Of a stretch of DNA of 64,000 nucleotides, positions 41,943-49,898 are shown piece after piece. The notes under the pieces were generated by a model. That model had not been told where the DNA came from and did not search any database. It saw only the letters and a program-made list of their open reading frames with translations. A program made the position numbers and the translations under genes. Numbering within the stretch: position 1 is the stretch's first letter; the number at the start of each line of letters is the position of its first letter. The DNA is from a virus: positions 1-64,000 of the IMG/VR virus record IMGVR_UViG_3300044819_000016; one strand, written 5' to 3'.

Positions 41943-42285
41943 GCGTCGCAACAGTGGAGGCCCTGGGGGCGGAAGCGGAGGGAATGGTCCGGTCACAGCC
42001 CGTGTCGACATCTCACGAACCGTCGCACATGAGCTTGGCCGCGCAGTATCGCGCGCTGGCTATCTGGCGGTCGAGACTGGAGACAACCTCACGATCCTTG
42101 GAGACACGATCGAGGGCCATACGACGGCTCGGAAACGAGCTATTGTCCTTGCCCTCCTCAGGGAGCTAGAGGACGCCAAGGGCGATCTCGCCGCCGTCAT
42201 CGAGCGATGCGAGGACGCTACCGAGATGGTCCGCCGGGTGGCCGAGGACATGACCCTGGAGATGGCAAATGCCAACCGAAGGTGA
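41932..42285 (+). CDS. Small helical protein after the endolysin
   Basis: 117 residues from TTG 41932, overlapping the endolysin end. After a Gly-rich stretch it is helical and charged (AVSRAGYLAVETGDNLTILGDTIEGHTTARKRAIVLALLRELEDAKG...). I prefer this frame to the 76-residue alternative (41939) because its composition is more protein-like. The start choice is uncertain. Confidence 0.4.
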   Translation: MSDERRNSGGPGGGSGGNGPVTARVDISRTVAHELGRAVSRAGYLAVETGDNLTILGDTIEGHTTARKRAIVLALLRELEDAKGDLAAVIERCEDATEMVRRVAEDMTLEMANANRR

Positions 42286-42676
42286 CGTTTCCGGTGAGCA
42301 CCAGTCCATCGGGCCAGCGACCCGTACCAAGCTGAGCCTGGCCCAGTTCGTCACGATCGTCGGCGCCGTCGTCGCCATGACCGCGACTGCCCTGGCGACG
42401 TTCTACGCCCTGCGGGCCCGCGACGATCTCCAGGACGCGAAGCAGGGCGCCCTCGAAGGGGCGTTCGCCCGGCACCTTGCCGATCTGAACGCCCACATGC
42501 CCGAGAACTTCCAGCGGGCCCACGGCGAGCCGGTCGGTTCCTTCGACTTCCGCGTGACGATCGACCGGCTGGAGAAGAACCTCGAAGAGATCCAGAAGCG
42601 CCCATTCGTGCTCGACGGCGACACCTGCCGCCCGGTCCACGGCGGCACTCTCTGTCAGCAGAAGTACCCGCCATGA
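42269..42676 (+). CDS. Membrane-anchored protein, possible inner-membrane spanin or holin partner
   Basis: 135 residues from ATG 42269. One transmembrane segment near residues 26-48 (FVTIVGAVVAMTATALATFYAL), then a hydrophilic, helical region (DFRVTIDRLEKNLEEIQKR). A single N-terminal membrane helix followed by a coiled coil is the build of inner-membrane spanins. Two Cys near the end. Role inferred. Confidence 0.5.
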   Translation: MPTEGDVSGEHQSIGPATRTKLSLAQFVTIVGAVVAMTATALATFYALRARDDLQDAKQGALEGAFARHLADLNAHMPENFQRAHGEPVGSFDFRVTIDRLEKNLEEIQKRPFVLDGDTCRPVHGGTLCQQKYPP

Positions 42677-43362
42677 TCCTGTCGGCGGCCGAGCAGAAGA
42701 AGCTCGTTGCCGCCCATCTGAAGCTGGCCCAGGCCGCCGCCGCCAAGGCCCGCGCCACGATGCCCGACACGGTCGAGCTTGCTGATCTGATCCAGGAGGC
42801 GACGATCGGTCTGATTGGAGCCGCCAGGCGGTTCGACCCAGCCAAGGGCGAGGACTTCGCCTCCTACGCCTACTCGCGCTGTCTCGGCGCCGCGAAGGAC
42901 TACGTCCGGAGCCTCGATCCTATCTCGCGTGACGCGCGCCGCTACCAGCGCAAGATCAGGTCAACGGCTCACGCCCTCGAACTGGAGCCCGAGGGCGTGA
43001 GCCAGGAGGCCATCGCCGCGCGCATGGGCGTGAGCCTGGAGCGTTTCCATGCCATGGTCCTGTGGGGGGCGCCCGGCGGCTCCTCCATCGGCCTGGATGA
43101 GCCTGGCGTCATCCCGTTGATGCGCTCGAAGGATCCATCCCCCGAGGACCAGGTCGAGCGGTCACAACTCCTGGAGCGACTGGCCGGCGCCATCTCCAGG
43201 CTTCCCCATCGTCTCCAGGTAATCACCCTAGCGTGGCTCGACGGCTGGCTGATGGCGGATATCGGCGTGGCAATCGAGCGCACCGAGTCGCGCGTCTGCC
43301 AGCTACTGCAAACCGCGGTCGAGATGATCCGAGACGACATCGGGCCAACTTCGAATGGATGA
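42673..43362 (+). CDS. Sigma-70-family (FliA-like) sigma factor
   Basis: 229 residues from ATG 42673 (ATGA overlap). Region 2 is clear at about residues 35-85: ELADLIQEATIGLIGAARRFDPAKGEDFASYAYSRCLGAAKDYVRSLDPISR. A region 3-like part (GVSQEAIAARMGVSLERF) follows, and region 4 ends the protein (RLPHRLQVITLAWLDGWLMADIGVAIERTESRVCQLLQ, a helix-turn-helix). This pattern matches alternative sigma factors of the FliA/WhiG type. It probably directs host RNA polymerase to late phage promoters. Confidence 0.8.
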   Translation: MILSAAEQKKLVAAHLKLAQAAAAKARATMPDTVELADLIQEATIGLIGAARRFDPAKGEDFASYAYSRCLGAAKDYVRSLDPISRDARRYQRKIRSTAHALELEPEGVSQEAIAARMGVSLERFHAMVLWGAPGGSSIGLDEPGVIPLMRSKDPSPEDQVERSQLLERLAGAISRLPHRLQVITLAWLDGWLMADIGVAIERTESRVCQLLQTAVEMIRDDIGPTSNG

Positions 43363-43892
43363 GCACACTTTATGGAGGAATCGATCCAGGCAAAGACGGA
43401 TGCCTGGCAACCATCGACAAGGATGACGGCTCCGTCGTGTTCTTCGACACCCCGACGGCCGAGACGGTCAAGGCGGGAAAAACCAAGCTCGGCAACGAGC
43501 GCCACAAGCGCATCTACCTGGCCCACGAGATGGCGGACTTCCTCCGACAGCTGAAGCCTCACCTGGTCAGCGTGACCATCGAGGAAGCCCTCGCGATGCC
43601 CGGGAAGGCCGGGCGCCCGATGCCGGCTCAATCAGCGCTGGAGACCGGGCTCGGGTTCGGCATCTGGCTTGGGATCCTCGTGGCGCTCGAAATCCCCTTC
43701 AGGCGCGTTCATCCCGCGACGTGGAAGGCCGCTCTCCTGGCAGGCCAGCCGAAGGTCAAAGAGGCGGTCGTCCCGTTCGTCTGCAACCTCTACCCGCAGG
43801 CGGCGCCCTATCTCCGTGGTCCCAAGGGGGGATTGCTGGTGGACCGAGCGGACGCGACCCTCATCGCTCACTGGGGGAAGACCCAGGGCTGA
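43359..43892 (+). CDS. RuvC-like Holliday-junction resolvase
   Basis: 177 residues from ATG 43359 (ATGA overlap). Acidic residues in the RuvC order are present: GGIDPGKDGCLATI (first Asp), LVSVTIEEAL (Glu), and LLVDRADATLIAHW (late Asp residues). The fold is RNase H-like, with Mg-dependent cleavage of branched DNA; it could resolve recombination intermediates before packaging. The position after a sigma factor is unusual but fits the recombination genes elsewhere. Confidence 0.75.
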   Translation: MSTLYGGIDPGKDGCLATIDKDDGSVVFFDTPTAETVKAGKTKLGNERHKRIYLAHEMADFLRQLKPHLVSVTIEEALAMPGKAGRPMPAQSALETGLGFGIWLGILVALEIPFRRVHPATWKAALLAGQPKVKEAVVPFVCNLYPQAAPYLRGPKGGLLVDRADATLIAHWGKTQG

Positions 43893-43914
43893 GCACCAAA
43901 TAGTCACCAACTTG

Positions 43915-43948
43915 GCCCCGCCATCCCACGTGGATCGCGGGGCTTTTT
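43915..43948 (+). terminator. Intrinsic terminator after the sigma/RuvC unit
   Basis: GCCCCGC (43915-43921) pairs with GCGGGGC (43937-43943), followed by TTTTT at 43944-43948. It separates this unit from the promoter at 43967. Confidence 0.85.
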
Positions 43949-43966
43949 CGTGCCTGTACGATTCTG

Positions 43967-43995
43967 TTTGCAAAGTTTTTCAGTTACGGTAGTGT
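43967..43995 (+). promoter_or_regulatory. Sigma70-type promoter with extended -10
   Basis: -35 TTTGCA (43967-43972), 17 bp, -10 TAGTGT (43990-43995). The spacer contains AAGTTTTTCAGTTACGG, near-identical in position to the promoter at 62642 (AAGTTTCTTAGTTACGG). It sits just after a terminator and before the 44037 gene, which has AAGGA in its leader. Confidence 0.75.
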
Positions 43996-44036
43996 TCATT
44001 TCGTCGGCAGCAACCAACTTCGAAAGGACCACCACC

Positions 44037-44177
44037 ATGACCAATCCCATCAAGCCCGGCCAGACCTTCTACCGCTACCGCGTCAACTCCTCCCGCGACT
44101 CTGCGCGTGTCGAGGTCGCCGAGGTCACGAGCGTCACGGACAAGGTGGCGTTCGCCCGAGCCGGAGGGGAGCGATGA
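44037..44177 (+). CDS. Small early-type protein, 46 residues
   Basis: ATG 44037, AAGGA at 44024-44028. Sequence MTNPIKPGQTFYRYRVNSSRDSARVEVAEV..., beta-rich, basic then acidic. First gene behind the promoter at 43967. The stop overlaps the next ATG. Function unknown. Confidence 0.55.
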   Translation: MTNPIKPGQTFYRYRVNSSRDSARVEVAEVTSVTDKVAFARAGGER

Positions 44178-44884
44178 ATCCCACCACGCTCGAACACATC
44201 AAGGACCAGTCCCACTGGGTCGCCACCAGGCTCGGCAAGTTCTTCCATGGCTTCGAGCAGGACATCGAGCAGGAGGCATGGGTCGCTTGCCTGGAGGCCG
44301 CCAAACATCACGACCCGACGAAGCCGGGGGCGAAGGGACACTTCTACCGCTGCGCCCTGCTCCAGGTGACGCCACGGGCAAATCGCTGGATGGCCGTGAC
44401 GTCCCTGTCGAAGGTTGCCAGCCGCGCCGGCAACGTCGGATCGAGGCAGAGGAACATGACCGTCGATGTCAAGCCCGGTTTAATCCGGCTCAAGAGCTAC
44501 CGAGCCTTTGGAAGGTCGTCCTCGATCGGCGCGGGCGCCGAGCAGGCGGAGGAGTTCGACGTCTTCCCGCCCGTTCCGTTCGCGGAGGAGTCGCTCGAAT
44601 CCGTCGTGCTCCTCGCCCAGCGCGAGGTGACGCGACTCAGGGCCAAGCGCCGCCGGATCATCGACCGCCTGACCCGGAACGACACCGAGGTCTGCGACAT
44701 CGGATGCTTGCTGCTGGGGATCGACCGAGCCCCGGTGAGCGTAGTGGTGGCGGCGAAGCGCCTCGGTATCGACCTGGACGACGCCAAGAAGCTTGCAGCA
44801 CGGTGGAGGAAGTTGCTCAAGGGGGATCCGCGAGTGGCGGAGTTGACCAAACACATCGAAGACATCGAGGAGAATCTCCCATGA
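44174..44884 (+). CDS. Divergent sigma-70-like protein
   Basis: 236 residues from ATG 44174 (ATGA overlap). Region 2-like N-terminus: KFFHGFEQDIEQEAWVACLEAAKHHDPTKPGAKGHFYRCALLQV, with the D-x-x-Q-E-x-W pattern followed by the conserved x-Asp-Pro-x-K-Gly. Region 4 is only weakly seen; a late helical stretch (VAAKRLGIDLDDAKKLAARWRKLLKG) could be a helix-turn-helix. It may be a second regulator of phage transcription, or a sigma-like protein that lost promoter binding. Confidence 0.55.
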   Translation: MNPTTLEHIKDQSHWVATRLGKFFHGFEQDIEQEAWVACLEAAKHHDPTKPGAKGHFYRCALLQVTPRANRWMAVTSLSKVASRAGNVGSRQRNMTVDVKPGLIRLKSYRAFGRSSSIGAGAEQAEEFDVFPPVPFAEESLESVVLLAQREVTRLRAKRRRIIDRLTRNDTEVCDIGCLLLGIDRAPVSVVVAAKRLGIDLDDAKKLAARWRKLLKGDPRVAELTKHIEDIEENLP

Positions 44885-45348
44885 AGCGATCAGAGGAAAG
44901 TCAGCGTCTTTACGACGAGCGGCTCAAGCGGGCCCGAGCGACGGGGTTCATCCCTGTCGACGAAGCCGCCGAGCTGGTGGTGATGCCGCGGTCGAACATC
45001 TACCACTGGATCAGGAGCGGCGAGATCCGGACCCAGAACTGGGCCGGCGCCAACACGCGCCCCGTCCTGGTGTCGATCGCCGATCTGAAGTCCAAGGTCC
45101 CAACCGCGTTCGGAGGTGGAGACGTGCCTCCGAGGACCACCCCGCAGACCAGGCTCCATCGGGTCCACCAGTTGATCCCTCGGCACGCCCGGGCGCTGCC
45201 CGGTGTCGACGTGACGGCGTGCGGGATCAGGGACGGAGGGCCGAGCGTGAAATTCGGCGCGAACATCCGCGCCATCACCTGCCCGAAGTGCAAGGTGCTT
45301 CGGAAGGTCAGGGGACACCGAGCGAAGAAGGGAGGGAAGGCGTCATGA
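44881..45348 (+). CDS. MerR/excisionase-type HTH protein with a zinc end
   Basis: 155 residues from ATG 44881 (ATGA overlap). Residues about 20-70, GFIPVDEAAELVVMPRSNIYHWIRSGEIRTQ with ... RPVLVSIADLKSKV, match the small winged-helix HTH used by excisionases and MerR-like proteins. The C-terminal half ends in VTACGIRDG and ITCPKCKVLRKVRG, a likely zinc site. Probably a DNA-binding regulator. Confidence 0.6.
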   Translation: MKRSEESQRLYDERLKRARATGFIPVDEAAELVVMPRSNIYHWIRSGEIRTQNWAGANTRPVLVSIADLKSKVPTAFGGGDVPPRTTPQTRLHRVHQLIPRHARALPGVDVTACGIRDGGPSVKFGANIRAITCPKCKVLRKVRGHRAKKGGKAS

Positions 45349-45632
45349 TCAAGTTCGAGAAGATCAAGCCAGGGATGGTCCTGTACGACGTCCACACCTA
45401 CCAGATAGGGAACACCACGCTGCGGTCGTATGGGGAGTGGGAGGTGCAGATCATCGAGGTCTATCCCGAAACCCGCTCCGCCAGCGTGTCGTGGAACGGC
45501 AACCGACCAGAGGTTTGGCGGGAGAAGCAACTGAAGGGGCTGCGCGCGAAGCCGACTGAAATGGTTCGCGGTTTCCTCGGGAGCCGGCGACCCGCGAAGA
45601 AGCACGAGAAGAAGGGAGCAAAGGCACCATGA
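45345..45632 (+). CDS. Small hypothetical protein
   Basis: 95 residues from ATG 45345 (ATGA overlap). Beta-rich first half (GMVLYDVHTYQIGNTTLRSYGEWEVQIIEVYPETRSASVSWNGN), then a basic tail (KKHEKKGAKAP). Could be a small nucleic-acid-binding domain; no family recognised. Confidence 0.55.
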   Translation: MIKFEKIKPGMVLYDVHTYQIGNTTLRSYGEWEVQIIEVYPETRSASVSWNGNRPEVWREKQLKGLRAKPTEMVRGFLGSRRPAKKHEKKGAKAP

Positions 45633-45844
45633 GCGTCACGCGCGTCGTACCAGAGACCGACGGAGAACAGGCTATCCGTTGGTGCAAACTGGCGGGTGAT
45701 CGGCTGAAAAAAATTTGGCGTCTGGAGGCTCGCATCCGCGAGCAGGATGCCGCCCTGAATGAGAAGGATCGTCTCCTGAAAGTCGCTGAGGAGAACGCGG
45801 CGGCTCTGAGGATTGCGGTTGCCGCATTGTGGGAACGACGATGA
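45629..45844 (+). CDS. Small coiled-coil protein
   Basis: 71 residues from ATG 45629 (ATGA overlap). A heptad-like helix covers most of it (RLEARIREQDAALNEKDRLLKVAEENAAALRIAVAAL). Unknown function; its stop overlaps the helicase start. Confidence 0.55.
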   Translation: MSVTRVVPETDGEQAIRWCKLAGDRLKKIWRLEARIREQDAALNEKDRLLKVAEENAAALRIAVAALWERR

Positions 45845-47247
45845 AGATCACAGCCGACAACCTGTGGGCGCACGTCGAGGGGACACAAGCGGAGCGCGAC
45901 TTGCTCCGCCTGTACCTGACGGTCCAGGTCAAGAACGCGGAGCACACGGAGTCGTACCAGAGCGGGCATTGGGATGGGACGGTGAAGTTGTTCGACGGTC
46001 GGCGGGAGCGGTTCGCGACTGGGCTCGTCCGCATGGTTGTCGGCTACTGCCGCGAGAAGGGTGTACCGGCCGAGGTCGTGGATGCGAGGGCTCCGCACGA
46101 GACGCGCATCCTTCCCGGCGGGGGATGGCTCCGTCAGTACCAGGCGGAGGCGGTGGAGGCGATGGTCCGCCGGGGACGAGGGATCCTGATGGCTCCGACC
46201 GGCGCGGGGAAGACGGAGATCGCCGCCCGGCTCACCCAGGCCATCCCTTGCCGCTGGCTGATCCTGGTGGACACCCGCGACCTGATGCACCAGATGGCCG
46301 AACGGATTGCCCTGAGGACAGGAGAGCCCGGCGGCCTGGCTGGGGACGGTGAGTGGTCGCCGCGTAGGGTGACCGTGGCGACCCTCCAGACCCTGCTCCA
46401 GGGGATAGGCCAAGGCGGCCCCGTGGATCGCCTCCTGGAGGGAGCCCAGGGGCTCATAGCGGACGAGGTACAGGTCCTCGCCGCCGACGAGTTCAGGAAG
46501 GTCGCGATGGCCACCCCGAACGCCTGGTGGAGGTTCGGAATCTCGGCCACGCCGCTCGAACGCGAGGACGAGGCGGACTACCGGGCCATCGAGGCGCTTG
46601 GGCCATTGATCCACGAGATTCCGGTGGAGACCCTGTTCGAACTGGGGCACCTGGCTCGCCCCGAGATCCTGATGGTCGAGTTCCCGCAGCCCAGGATGAC
46701 CGGCAGCTACCCGGAGATCTACGAAGCCGGGGTGGTCTTGTCGGACGCCCGCAACGCCCTGGTGGCCAAACTCGCCGCTCGATACCACGCTCCGCGCCCG
46801 ACGCTGGTGTTCTTCAAGTCCATCTATCACGGGAAGGTCCTGGCTCGGGAGATCGGCAAGACCGCGGAGGTCGAGGTGGTCTCTGGCGTCCACGGGACGA
46901 AACAGCGCGACAAAGCACGGGGCAGACTCACCCGTGGCCACACCGAGGTTCTGATCACGAGTCGAATCTTCAACAAGGGGATCGACATCCCTGAAGCCCG
47001 CTCCGGCATCAACGCCGCGGGGGGCGCCAGTCGGATCGACGCCCTCCAGAAGGTCGGGCGCGGGATGCGGGTGGTACCCGGCAAAACGACCTTCAGGTAC
47101 TGGGACATCTTGGACACCGGGAATTACAACCTGGAGGGCCACGCCAGGAAGCGCATCGAAGCGTACCGAAGCCGAAACTACAACGTGCGAGTCGTCCGCC
47201 AGCGGGAGCTGGACGCCGTGCTCGCCCAGATGGAGAACACACCATGA
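45841..47247 (+). CDS. Superfamily 2 helicase, UvsW-like
   Basis: 468 residues from ATG 45841 (ATGA overlap). Helicase motifs in order: Walker A APTGAGKTE (about 118-126), motif II ADEVQ (about 206-210, in place of DEAH), motif III ISATP, motif IV-like LVFFKSIYHGKVLA, V (ITSRIFNKGIDIPEA) and VI (QKVGRGMRVV). The N-terminal 90 residues resemble the UvsW-type accessory domain. UvsW drives branch migration and helps recombination-dependent replication in T4-like phages; this fits the RecA and SbcCD genes further downstream. Confidence 0.8.
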   Translation: MKITADNLWAHVEGTQAERDLLRLYLTVQVKNAEHTESYQSGHWDGTVKLFDGRRERFATGLVRMVVGYCREKGVPAEVVDARAPHETRILPGGGWLRQYQAEAVEAMVRRGRGILMAPTGAGKTEIAARLTQAIPCRWLILVDTRDLMHQMAERIALRTGEPGGLAGDGEWSPRRVTVATLQTLLQGIGQGGPVDRLLEGAQGLIADEVQVLAADEFRKVAMATPNAWWRFGISATPLEREDEADYRAIEALGPLIHEIPVETLFELGHLARPEILMVEFPQPRMTGSYPEIYEAGVVLSDARNALVAKLAARYHAPRPTLVFFKSIYHGKVLAREIGKTAEVEVVSGVHGTKQRDKARGRLTRGHTEVLITSRIFNKGIDIPEARSGINAAGGASRIDALQKVGRGMRVVPGKTTFRYWDILDTGNYNLEGHARKRIEAYRSRNYNVRVVRQRELDAVLAQMENTP

Positions 47248-47492
47248 CCACGCCATTCCGAGTTGAAAAAGGTGTCCCAATCCCAGAGCCCTCCCTGAAG
47301 TATCCATTCGCCGAAATGCAGGTTGGCGATTCGTTCTTCGTCCCTGGGGGAGACGTCAGGAGCCGCCTGTCTGTTGCGATCTCCGCATGGAAAAAGAGTC
47401 ACCCCGGAGACGACTTCACGATGCGGAAAGGAGCCATCGCAGGGGACCGGACGGAGTTGGTCCATGGGTTCCGCGTCTGGAGGACAAAGTGA
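47244..47492 (+). CDS. Small conserved-type phage protein
   Basis: 82 residues from ATG 47244 (ATGA overlap). PSLKYPFAEMQVGDSFFVPGGDVRSRLSVAISAWKKSHPGDDFTMRKGAI ... GFRVWRTK matches a small family I remember in many phages (often beside replication genes), with a Y/F-P-F-x-x-M-x-V-G-x-S-F motif. Function unknown. Confidence 0.65.
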   Translation: MTTPFRVEKGVPIPEPSLKYPFAEMQVGDSFFVPGGDVRSRLSVAISAWKKSHPGDDFTMRKGAIAGDRTELVHGFRVWRTK

Positions 47493-48268
47493 CCACGATT
47501 GAGTTCCCGAAGTACACCGGGGTCCGCTGCCTGATGATGCCCTACATCCAGGGCGAGCCCGATTCCCTGCCGGCGGATTACGATGCCTATCGCGACATCG
47601 TCTCGACGGTGTTCCTGCGCAAGGGAGAGGTCGGCTTCCTGACCATCGACGAGTCGCTGGCCAAGGCCGGGACGCCGCACCGTGGGGCCCGGGCGCACTA
47701 CCCTCGGGCGCTGCACACGGAAGCTGGGATCGTGCGCGAGGTCTATTGCTGGGGCAGCAGCGCCCCGACCTACGGGTGGGGAAGCCCGCCGGCCCCCACC
47801 TACGGATGGGGTGGGGCCCCGACGCCGGTCCCGAGTTGGGGTGGCCGGCGCGCGGTCACGCTGGACCGTGACGTCCGGATCCTGATCGCCTCCAACCTGG
47901 CGGACACCTGCGCCGTCTGGGACGCGGAGCATGAGGACACCTCGGACGACGGCGACATCGGGCACCTGGCCGACGAGTATCCATACCGAGACGCGGTCCT
48001 CCTGGCGGCAGGCGAGGTTCGAGAGATCGGGATCTTGACGCCACACGAAAGCCTGCCGGTGCAGCGCGATGTCCGTCGCCAGTTCCTGCGCATCGTCGGG
48101 GCCGGCGTGCATGGCCGAGAACCCTACTTCACCGAGAACCCGCTGGGTGACACCATAGAGTGCGCCTGTGGCTGCGGGAGATCGTTTCTGCGTTTCGATC
48201 CCAGCGGACGCCCGCGCAAATTCATCTCTGGGCACAACGGCTTCAAGGGACTGGTGACCCATGTCTAA
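47489..48268 (+). CDS. Hypothetical protein with C-terminal CxCGCG zinc motif
   Basis: 259 residues from GTG 47489 (GTGA overlap). The middle contains a repeated APTYGWG phrase (twice) and a related PSWGG. The C-terminus, CACGCGRSFLRFDPSGRPRKFISGHNGF, matches a small zinc-binding end seen in various phage proteins (C-x-C-G-C-G ... R-F-I-S-G-H-N). Enzymatic role unclear; it ends inside the DUF5131 start. Confidence 0.5.
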   Translation: MTTIEFPKYTGVRCLMMPYIQGEPDSLPADYDAYRDIVSTVFLRKGEVGFLTIDESLAKAGTPHRGARAHYPRALHTEAGIVREVYCWGSSAPTYGWGSPPAPTYGWGGAPTPVPSWGGRRAVTLDRDVRILIASNLADTCAVWDAEHEDTSDDGDIGHLADEYPYRDAVLLAAGEVREIGILTPHESLPVQRDVRRQFLRIVGAGVHGREPYFTENPLGDTIECACGCGRSFLRFDPSGRPRKFISGHNGFKGLVTHV

Positions 48269-49157
48269 TACCTCCATCGAATGGACCTCGAAGGTGTGGA
48301 ATGTCACGCGCGGTTGTGCCCGTGTGTCCGCCGGGTGCGGAACCGGCGTTGCCGGCGGTTGCTATGCTGAGCGCCAGGCGCATCGTTTCAGCGGCCCGGG
48401 TATGCCATACGAGGGGCTCACGAAGATGGGGAAGCACGGCCCACAGTGGACAGGTCGATGCATCTTCGTTCCCGAGAAACTCGACGAGCCGCTCCATTGG
48501 AAAAAGCCGGCGCGAATCTTCGTCAACTCAATGAGCGATCTCTTTCACGATGACATCACCAATGAGCAGATCTCAACCGTCTTCAGCGTCATGGCGGATT
48601 GCCCGCAGCACACGTTCCAGATCCTGACAAAGCGGCCAGCGCGAATGCTGGAGGCTCTCGAATGGATCGAGGAACACTCCGGCGGTCACCACGGCAATTG
48701 GCCACTCCAGAACGTGCATCTCGGCGTCTCATGCGAGAATCAGGAGACGGCAAACGAGCGGATCCCGATCCTCCTGAAGTGCCCGGCCGGGGTCAGGTTC
48801 GTCTCGGCCGAGCCCTTGCTGGGCGCCATCGCCTTCGGCGAGAAGCATCTCGGCCAGGGCTCTGACTGCCCGGAATGCGGGTGGGGAGTTCTCGTCGACG
48901 AGGAAGGATGCTGCGCCACCTGCGGCGAGTACTCGATGTGGTACGGGCTCGACTGGGTGATCGTCGGCGGCGAGAGCGGGCCCCGCCGTCGTGATTGCGA
49001 AGTCGAGTGGATCCACTCCATCGTCGAGCAGTGCGAGGGCGTCGGGGTCCCGTGCTTCGTGAAGCAGGACAGCGGCGCGCGCTCGGGAGGACAGGGACGG
49101 TTGTCTGACGAACTGTGGTCCATCAAGCAATTCCCCGTGACAGGAGAGACACCATGA
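48261..49157 (+). CDS. DUF5131 (phage Gp37/Gp68-type) protein
   Basis: 298 residues from ATG 48261. Starts with SIEWTSKVWNVTRGCARVSAGC, then CYAERQAHRF, the Cys-containing entry of the DUF5131 family; further matches are MSDLFHDDI, FQILTKRP, LGVSCENQ, RFVSAEPLLG and VIVGGESGP. In members I remember the entry is Cys-x6-Cys-x2-Cys; here five extra residues (GTGVAGG in total between the last two Cys) give Cys-x6-Cys-x7-Cys. An inserted CPEC ... CCATC looks like a zinc ribbon. The enzymatic activity of the family is not settled to my knowledge. Confidence 0.8.
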   Translation: MSNTSIEWTSKVWNVTRGCARVSAGCGTGVAGGCYAERQAHRFSGPGMPYEGLTKMGKHGPQWTGRCIFVPEKLDEPLHWKKPARIFVNSMSDLFHDDITNEQISTVFSVMADCPQHTFQILTKRPARMLEALEWIEEHSGGHHGNWPLQNVHLGVSCENQETANERIPILLKCPAGVRFVSAEPLLGAIAFGEKHLGQGSDCPECGWGVLVDEEGCCATCGEYSMWYGLDWVIVGGESGPRRRDCEVEWIHSIVEQCEGVGVPCFVKQDSGARSGGQGRLSDELWSIKQFPVTGETP

Positions 49158-49696
49158 GCCTCGCCGAGCGGATCTTGTCCCGACTCCTGCACCGCCGCGT
49201 GATCATGGACCGCGAAGGGGGAACCAAGTACCTCAGCCGGTGGTACATCCTTGGCACGAGGTTCGACTCCAACGGCAAGAAGCTGTCCCACTCCCGGCTC
49301 CCCTTCAGCCTGTTCGTGCACCGCTTCCACCGCTCGGACGACGATGGTTGCCTTCACAGTCATCCCTGGGCTTGGAGCGTGGCCCTGATCTTGCGCGGCG
49401 GGTACTCGGAGGAGCGCCGGGTGGGCGACGAGGTCATCCGCCGGCTGGTGAAGCCCTGGCGCCTGAACTTCATCCGAGGGACCGACTACCATCGGGTGGA
49501 CCTGGTAGGGCATGACGCCTGGAGCTTGTTCCTGGCCGGACCTAAGGTGTCCACCTGGTACTTCTGGGACCGGGAGACCAAGCGCCGGATGGAATGGCGG
49601 TCGTTCATTGCCATGAAGAGGGGCCTGGGAGCGCCTGGGAACGCCTGGGAGGCCGATTCGAGGGCGGCAAGCCCTGAGGTACTCACCAGGCGATGA
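49154..49696 (+). CDS. Cupin-like phage protein
   Basis: 180 residues from ATG 49154 (ATGA overlap). The core SLFVHRFHRSDDDGCLHSHPWAWSVALILRGGYSEERR has the His-x-His ... strand ... Gly-Gly-Tyr-x-Glu layout of a cupin metal site, followed by a second motif with FIRGTDYHRVDLV. It is a family often seen beside DUF5131 genes in phages. Substrate and role unknown. Confidence 0.6.
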   Translation: MSLAERILSRLLHRRVIMDREGGTKYLSRWYILGTRFDSNGKKLSHSRLPFSLFVHRFHRSDDDGCLHSHPWAWSVALILRGGYSEERRVGDEVIRRLVKPWRLNFIRGTDYHRVDLVGHDAWSLFLAGPKVSTWYFWDRETKRRMEWRSFIAMKRGLGAPGNAWEADSRAASPEVLTRR

Positions 49697-49717
49697 ACGG
49701 GGCTCCTGGAGCATCCT

Positions 49718-49778
49718 GTGCGTTCTGGGGCCCAGACGCACGAAGGGCCCGGAGTGTTAGTCCGAGCCCTGTTCGTGC
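49718..49778 (+). terminator. Two adjacent hairpins between transcription units
   Basis: Hairpin 1: GTGCG at 49718-49722 with CGCAC at 49737-49741 and TCTGG/CCAGA inside. Hairpin 2: GCACGAA at 49738-49744 with TTCGTGC at 49772-49778, AGGGC with GCCCT and CGGA with TCCG inside. The arms overlap, so the two folds compete. Neither ends directly in a long T run, but TTTTG follows 6 nt later. Probably a termination region before the 49787 promoter. Confidence 0.45.
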
Positions 49779-49786
49779 AACCCGTT

Positions 49787-49814
49787 TTGCTTTTTCAAGC
49801 CAGTGGGTTAATCT
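49787..49814 (+). promoter_or_regulatory. Putative promoter for the HNH and replication genes
   Basis: -35 TTGCTT (49787-49792), 16 bp, -10 TAATCT (49809-49814). It lies after a hairpin region and about 85 bp before the 49899 gene. It lacks the TTACG spacer element of the other three promoters. Confidence 0.5.
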
Positions 49815-49898
49815 GGGGGTTGTCCAGACCCGCGTTCGGGGGAAAAGATCCCACGGATGCGGGCGGTTGTCAAACCCCTATCCGATGGAGACTTTCGA

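Noticed and set aside
41939-42169. 76-residue frame overlapping the endolysin end
   Set aside because: Competes with the 117-residue frame at 41932, which has a more protein-like composition; both cannot easily be real over this length.
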